Assembly: GCA_934670115.1 (NCBI GenBank)
Contig: CAKUOV010000072.1
Span: 1 to 7,150, forward strand
Length of the DNA stretch: 7,150 nt
Direction: 5' to 3'
DNA from: an uncultured Eggerthellaceae bacterium
GTDB taxonomy: Bacteria; Actinomycetota; Coriobacteriia; Coriobacteriales; Eggerthellaceae
Made by a program: the position numbers and the translations under genes. This document shows, piece by piece, positions 4,684-7,150 of this stretch. Numbering within the stretch: position 1 is the stretch's first letter; each line of letters begins with the position of its first letter. Under the pieces are notes generated by a model, which searched no databases, was not told the origin of the DNA, and worked only from the letters and a program-made list of their open reading frames with translations.

Positions 4684-5547
4684 TTAGAACAGGGGGACAA
4701 CAGCGCCTTGGTAGGTGTCCTCCATGTACTGCTTGACCTCGGGGGAAGTCAGCGCCTTGTACAGAGCCTGAATCTTGGGGCTGTCCTGATTGCCGTCCTT
4801 CACAACCAGCACGTTGCCGTACTGACCAGCCACCAGGCCTTCGGAAGACTCAATGGCCAGGGCAGACTTGATGTCAATGCCGGCAGAGATAGCGTAGTTG
4901 CCGTTGATCACGCCGAAGTCGCAGTCAGCAAGCACGTGAGGAACGTTGGCAGCTTCGACTTCCTTGATCTGCAGGTTCTTGGGGTTGTCGGCAATGTCCT
5001 TAACGGTTGCGGTCAGACCGGCGCCATCCTTGAGCGTGATCAGGCCTTCCTGCTGGAGCAGCAGCAGAGCGCGTGCCTCGTTCGTGGTGTCATCGGGAAC
5101 GGCGACCACGGCGCCATCTTTAACGTCGGTCAGAGACGAGGACTTGCCAGCGTAAATGCCGAACGGCTCATAGTGAACGTAGCCAACGCTGACCAAGTGG
5201 GTGCCGTTTTCCTGATTGAAGGAATCCAGGTAGTTGATGTGCTGGAAGTAGTTAGCGTCAAGTTCTCCCTGCTCAACGTTGGTGTTCGGCAGCACGTAGT
5301 CGGTGAACTCGGTGACCTTGAGCGTGTAGCCTTCCTTTTCCAGCAGTGGAGCAACCGCGTCGGTCAGAATGTCGTAATGGGGAACGGTAGCGCCCACGGT
5401 AATGACCTTGTCGTCGCTGGCGGCAGAGGCGCTGCCCGATGCGCTTGCGGACGAGGACGAGCTGGACGAGCAGCCGGCCAGGGCAAACACGGAAAGCGCC
5501 AAAGTTGCGGCAACCGCGCCCACCAAAACTTTCTTGTTGAACTTCAT
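4684..5547 (-). CDS. metQ: Methionine-binding lipoprotein of the ABC transporter
   Basis: The substrate-binding protein that captures methionine outside the membrane and delivers it to MetI. The 287 residues begin with a lipoprotein signal (basic MKFNKK, hydrophobic core, lipobox LAGC at 23-26 with C26 as lipidation site). A Ser/Ala-rich linker, about 27-44, tethers the domain to the membrane. The NlpA/MetQ fold follows: ITVGATVPHYDIL (49-61), then ANYFQHINYLDSF and VAVPDDTTNEARALLLL, which contribute to the methionine site in relatives. The ATG is supported by AAAGGA 8 bases upstream. It is the first gene of metQ-metN-metI, separated from metN by 144 bases with stem-loops, so extra binding protein is expected relative to MetN and MetI. 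Expression is probably controlled at the palindromic site near 5661-5689. Confidence 0.95.
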   Translation of the reverse strand: MKFNKKVLVGAVAATLALSVFALAGCSSSSSSSASASGSASAASDDKVITVGATVPHYDILTDAVAPLLEKEGYTLKVTEFTDYVLPNTNVEQGELDANYFQHINYLDSFNQENGTHLVSVGYVHYEPFGIYAGKSSSLTDVKDGAVVAVPDDTTNEARALLLLQQEGLITLKDGAGLTATVKDIADNPKNLQIKEVEAANVPHVLADCDFGVINGNYAISAGIDIKSALAIESSEGLVAGQYGNVLVVKDGNQDSPKIQALYKALTSPEVKQYMEDTYQGAVVPLF

Positions 5548-5566
5548 GGTTTGAATCCTTTCGTTT

Positions 5567-5631
5567 GTCGCTTGCTGCGACTTTTTTGTTTCTTTGCAAA
5601 CGTCGTTTTTCGAAAAGCGTTTTTTGACGTT
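5567..5631. other. Stem-loops in the metQ 5' leader
   Basis: Two elements lie between the predicted start of transcription and the metQ ribosome binding site. AACGTC (5599-5604) and GACGTT (5626-5631) flank an inner near-palindrome centred on TTTTCGAAAA (5607-5616). GTCGC-TTGCT-GCGAC (5567-5581) is a small hairpin; on the + strand it is followed by TTTTTTG, so it could end antisense transcripts. I recognise no known SAM riboswitch or T-box in this leader of about 110 bases. Confidence 0.4.
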
Positions 5632-5641
5632 GCTTAGTATG

Positions 5642-5661
5642 CACCTTTTGGTTGAAAGGTG
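5642..5661. other. Perfect 7-bp hairpin at the start of the metQ transcript
   Basis: CACCTTT (5642-5648) and AAAGGTG (5655-5661) surround a 6-base loop. It lies just downstream of the metQ -10 box, so it would be the very 5' end of the mRNA (a stabilising cap) or an operator. Confidence 0.5.
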
Positions 5662-5696
5662 GTATTACTTATACTTAATACCTGGTATTGAATTTT
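5661..5696 (-). promoter_or_regulatory. metQNI promoter region with overlapping palindromic operator
   Basis: On the - strand TATAAG (5673-5668) is a good -10 box; the -35 position is poor (AAAATT). Three identical half-sites surround it: GGTATTA (5661-5667), TAATACC (5676-5682) and GGTATT (5684-5689). They form two dyads that share the middle half-site: GGTATTA-N8-TAATACC straddling the -10, and AATACC-T-GGTATT upstream. This arrangement fits a dimeric repressor blocking RNA polymerase, possibly methionine-responsive; the regulator is unknown. Confidence 0.6.
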
Positions 5697-5706
5697 GACG
5701 AATGCT

Positions 5707-5759
5707 GGGGAGGGAGGAAGAGAAGAAGAAGGAGGAAGAGAAGAAGAAGGGGAAGGGGG
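5707..5759. repeat. 53-base homopurine tract with an 18-bp tandem repeat
   Basis: Every base of the + strand from 5707 to 5759 is A or G. Within it GGAGGAAGAGAAGAAGAA occurs twice in perfect tandem (5713-5730 and 5731-5748). It lies just upstream of the metQ promoter. Such tracts can form triplex (H-DNA) and vary in length by slippage. Confidence 0.85.
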
Positions 5760-6092
5760 CGCGTGGTTGGCTGGCGCGTTCGTCAGGAAGGGTGACCTCC
5801 GCCTGCGCCGGCCGCTTCCGTAGGCCGTTGCGCTAAACGCGATGCCGCCCTGGTAACGAAAACAACACCATCAATGCATTTGCTGCGTGAAGTAGTGCGG
5901 CGCTGTTGTAAAATAGCGCATGGTCAGTGACGCGCCGGCGTGGCGTGGCTGCCCAGTGCGTCGATTTTGCTTTTCAGCGTCTTCTGTGGGGGTGCGACCT
6001 GCGATGGAGGCGAGATAGGCAAATCAAGATGCAATTCGCAGGAAGTGCGAGCGACTGCGAACGCAACTAATAATATAGAGAATAGGATTCGC
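5760..6092. other. Intergenic region upstream of the phosphate permease
   Basis: About 330 bases without a credible gene. A possible -10 box (TAAAAT, 5909-5914) would give a leader of about 170 bases; no -35 at proper spacing is seen (TTGCTG at 5880 is 23 bases away). A small inverted repeat, CGGCC/GGCCG, lies at 5809-5827. I recognise no riboswitch or other named element. Confidence 0.3.
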
Positions 6093-7139
6093 ATGGATCT
6101 TTCACTGGGTGCATTGTTCGTTCAGATGGCGACGTATCCAACATTGGGCGTCATCTTGGCACTCGTTATTGGCGTTACTCTCATTGCGGGCGCAACCGAC
6201 GCGCCGAACGCTATTGCAACCGCCGTTTCCACGCGGTGCATGAAGCCGGGGACCGCATTGGCCTTGGCTGCGGTGTTTAATTTCGTGGGCTTGATGGGCA
6301 TGACCTACATTTCCACTGCGGTTGCCCACACTATGTTCAGCATGGTCGATTTCACCGGCGATCCCCACTTAGCGCTTATGGCGCTCATGGCTGCCATGGT
6401 GGCATCCATTGGATGGGGCGTGTTCTGCTGGTTCCAGGGCATCCCCGCTTCGAAGTCGCATTCGCTGATTGCGGGTATCACCGGTGCCGCTATCGCGCTG
6501 AACGGCATTGGCGCCGTTGTGATCAACGAATGGGCGAAAGTCATTTATGGCATGCTATTTTCCCTGTTCGCAGGCTTCGCGCTGGGTTGGCTTGCCGTAC
6601 GTTTGATTGAAAAGCTGTTCGCGCGATGCGATCGTCGCAGAAGCAATAAGATTTGCACGGGCGTTATGGATGTGTGTGCCGTTATTTTGTCGGGCCTGCA
6701 TGGCGCGCAAGATGGTCAAAAATTCATGTCCATTGCGCTTTTGGGCTTCATGCTGAGCTTTGGCATCGAGGACACCACGGGCACCAGCTTCCCGTTGTGG
6801 CTTATGATTCTGTGCTCCGCCGCTATCTCGCTGGGCACGCTTATCGGCGGCAAGCGCATTATCAAATCGGTTGCCATGGACATGGTCAAGCTCGATAAAT
6901 ACCAGGGTGTTGCCGCTTCCGCCAGCACCGCCATCACGCTTCTGATTTCCACGCTCACCGGCATGCCCGTTTCCACGAGCCATTGCTCCACCAGCGCTAT
7001 CATGGGCGTGGGCGCCAGCAGAAACGCGCGCGAGGTGAAGTGGGACATTGCCGGTAATATGGTGAAAGCCTGGATTCTAACGTTCCCGTGCTGCGGTTTT
7101 ATCGGCTGGGCGCTGGCGAATCTGTTCATGATGTTCTAG
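6093..7139 (+). CDS. Inorganic phosphate transporter, PiT family
   Basis: A 348-residue secondary transporter of the PiT family (PHO4), which in bacteria usually takes up metal-phosphate with protons through the inner membrane. The inverted-repeat signatures are visible in both halves: GATDAPNAIATAV (33-45) with GIPASKSHSLIAG (116-128), then HGAQDGQKFM (203-212) with GMPVSTSHCSTSAIMG (290-305). D36, N39 and D207 are the likely conserved polar residues. There are about ten hydrophobic helices and a short basic loop (about 177-187). I chose the ATG at 6093 because AGGA lies 5 bases upstream and the protein then begins like its relatives; the same frame is open back to a GTG at 5940, but those 51 residues have no family character. 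It is divergent from metQ. No PhoU-like DUF47 partner gene is visible before the window ends. Confidence 0.93.
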   Translation: MDLSLGALFVQMATYPTLGVILALVIGVTLIAGATDAPNAIATAVSTRCMKPGTALALAAVFNFVGLMGMTYISTAVAHTMFSMVDFTGDPHLALMALMAAMVASIGWGVFCWFQGIPASKSHSLIAGITGAAIALNGIGAVVINEWAKVIYGMLFSLFAGFALGWLAVRLIEKLFARCDRRRSNKICTGVMDVCAVILSGLHGAQDGQKFMSIALLGFMLSFGIEDTTGTSFPLWLMILCSAAISLGTLIGGKRIIKSVAMDMVKLDKYQGVAASASTAITLLISTLTGMPVSTSHCSTSAIMGVGASRNAREVKWDIAGNMVKAWILTFPCCGFIGWALANLFMMF

Positions 7140-7150
7140 CTGCGCGTTGA

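Noticed and set aside
4708..5637. Long open + strand frame of 309 codons antisense to metQ, and one at 3820-4401 antisense to metN
   Set aside because: These are mirror frames of strongly conserved transporter genes, with composition expected from codon bias on the other strand.
5548..5661. SAM riboswitch or T-box in the metQ leader
   Set aside because: None of the conserved cores could be recognised; only simple hairpins are present. A covariance-model search would settle it.
5940..6092. Upstream GTG start for the phosphate permease, adding 51 residues
   Set aside because: The added residues look like non-coding sequence, and the ATG at 6093 has a better ribosome binding site and the normal family N-terminus.

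Overview
The window joins the lysis end of a prophage (about 1-2914) to chromosomal transport genes (about 2915-7150). Protein features such as the serine-rich MetQ lipoprotein linker, together with the fairly high G+C, suggest a Coriobacteriia-type actinobacterium (Eggerthellales-like). That placement is an inference from protein style, not from a marker gene.

Region 1 (7-1389, + strand) is a compact lysis operon: a small membrane/coiled-coil protein, a phi LC3-type holin and an N-acetylmuramoyl-L-alanine amidase endolysin. The endolysin carries a strong ribosome binding site and an in-frame ATG inside the gene, at the junction of its catalytic and C-terminal parts. The cell may therefore make a full-length enzyme and a separate C-terminal chain. 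A strong UUCG-capped terminator ends the operon.

Region 2 (1458-2698) holds one A+T-richer gene on the - strand for an Abi_2/AbiD-AbiF-like HEPN protein. It lies between two nearly identical copies of the same terminator (35 of 36 bases shared). This looks like a prophage cargo (moron) defence gene. About 190 bases of noncoding DNA upstream hold a perfect tandem 13-bp repeat and a stem-loop. Because AbiF proteins have been reported as toxins paired with an RNA antitoxin and as relatives of Cas13, this stretch is the best candidate here for an unrecognised RNA component.

Region 3 (2700-3050) has a tRNA-Thr(CGT) gene on the - strand with a clear promoter and terminator. The prophage-like DNA ends at the 3' end of this tRNA, and short 10-13 bp direct and inverted repeats fill the 200 bases beside it. 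This is what an integrase attachment site with arm-type sites looks like. No integrase gene is in the window.

Region 4 (3106-5547, - strand) is metQ-metN-metI, a complete ABC importer of methionine type: lipoprotein, ATPase and permease. MetN lacks the C-terminal regulatory domain usual in the family. Stem-loops lie between metQ and metN, and a palindromic operator-like sequence covers the metQ promoter. Region 5 is a 545-base divergent intergenic region with a 53-base pure-purine tract. Region 6 (6093-7139, + strand) is a PiT-family phosphate permease.
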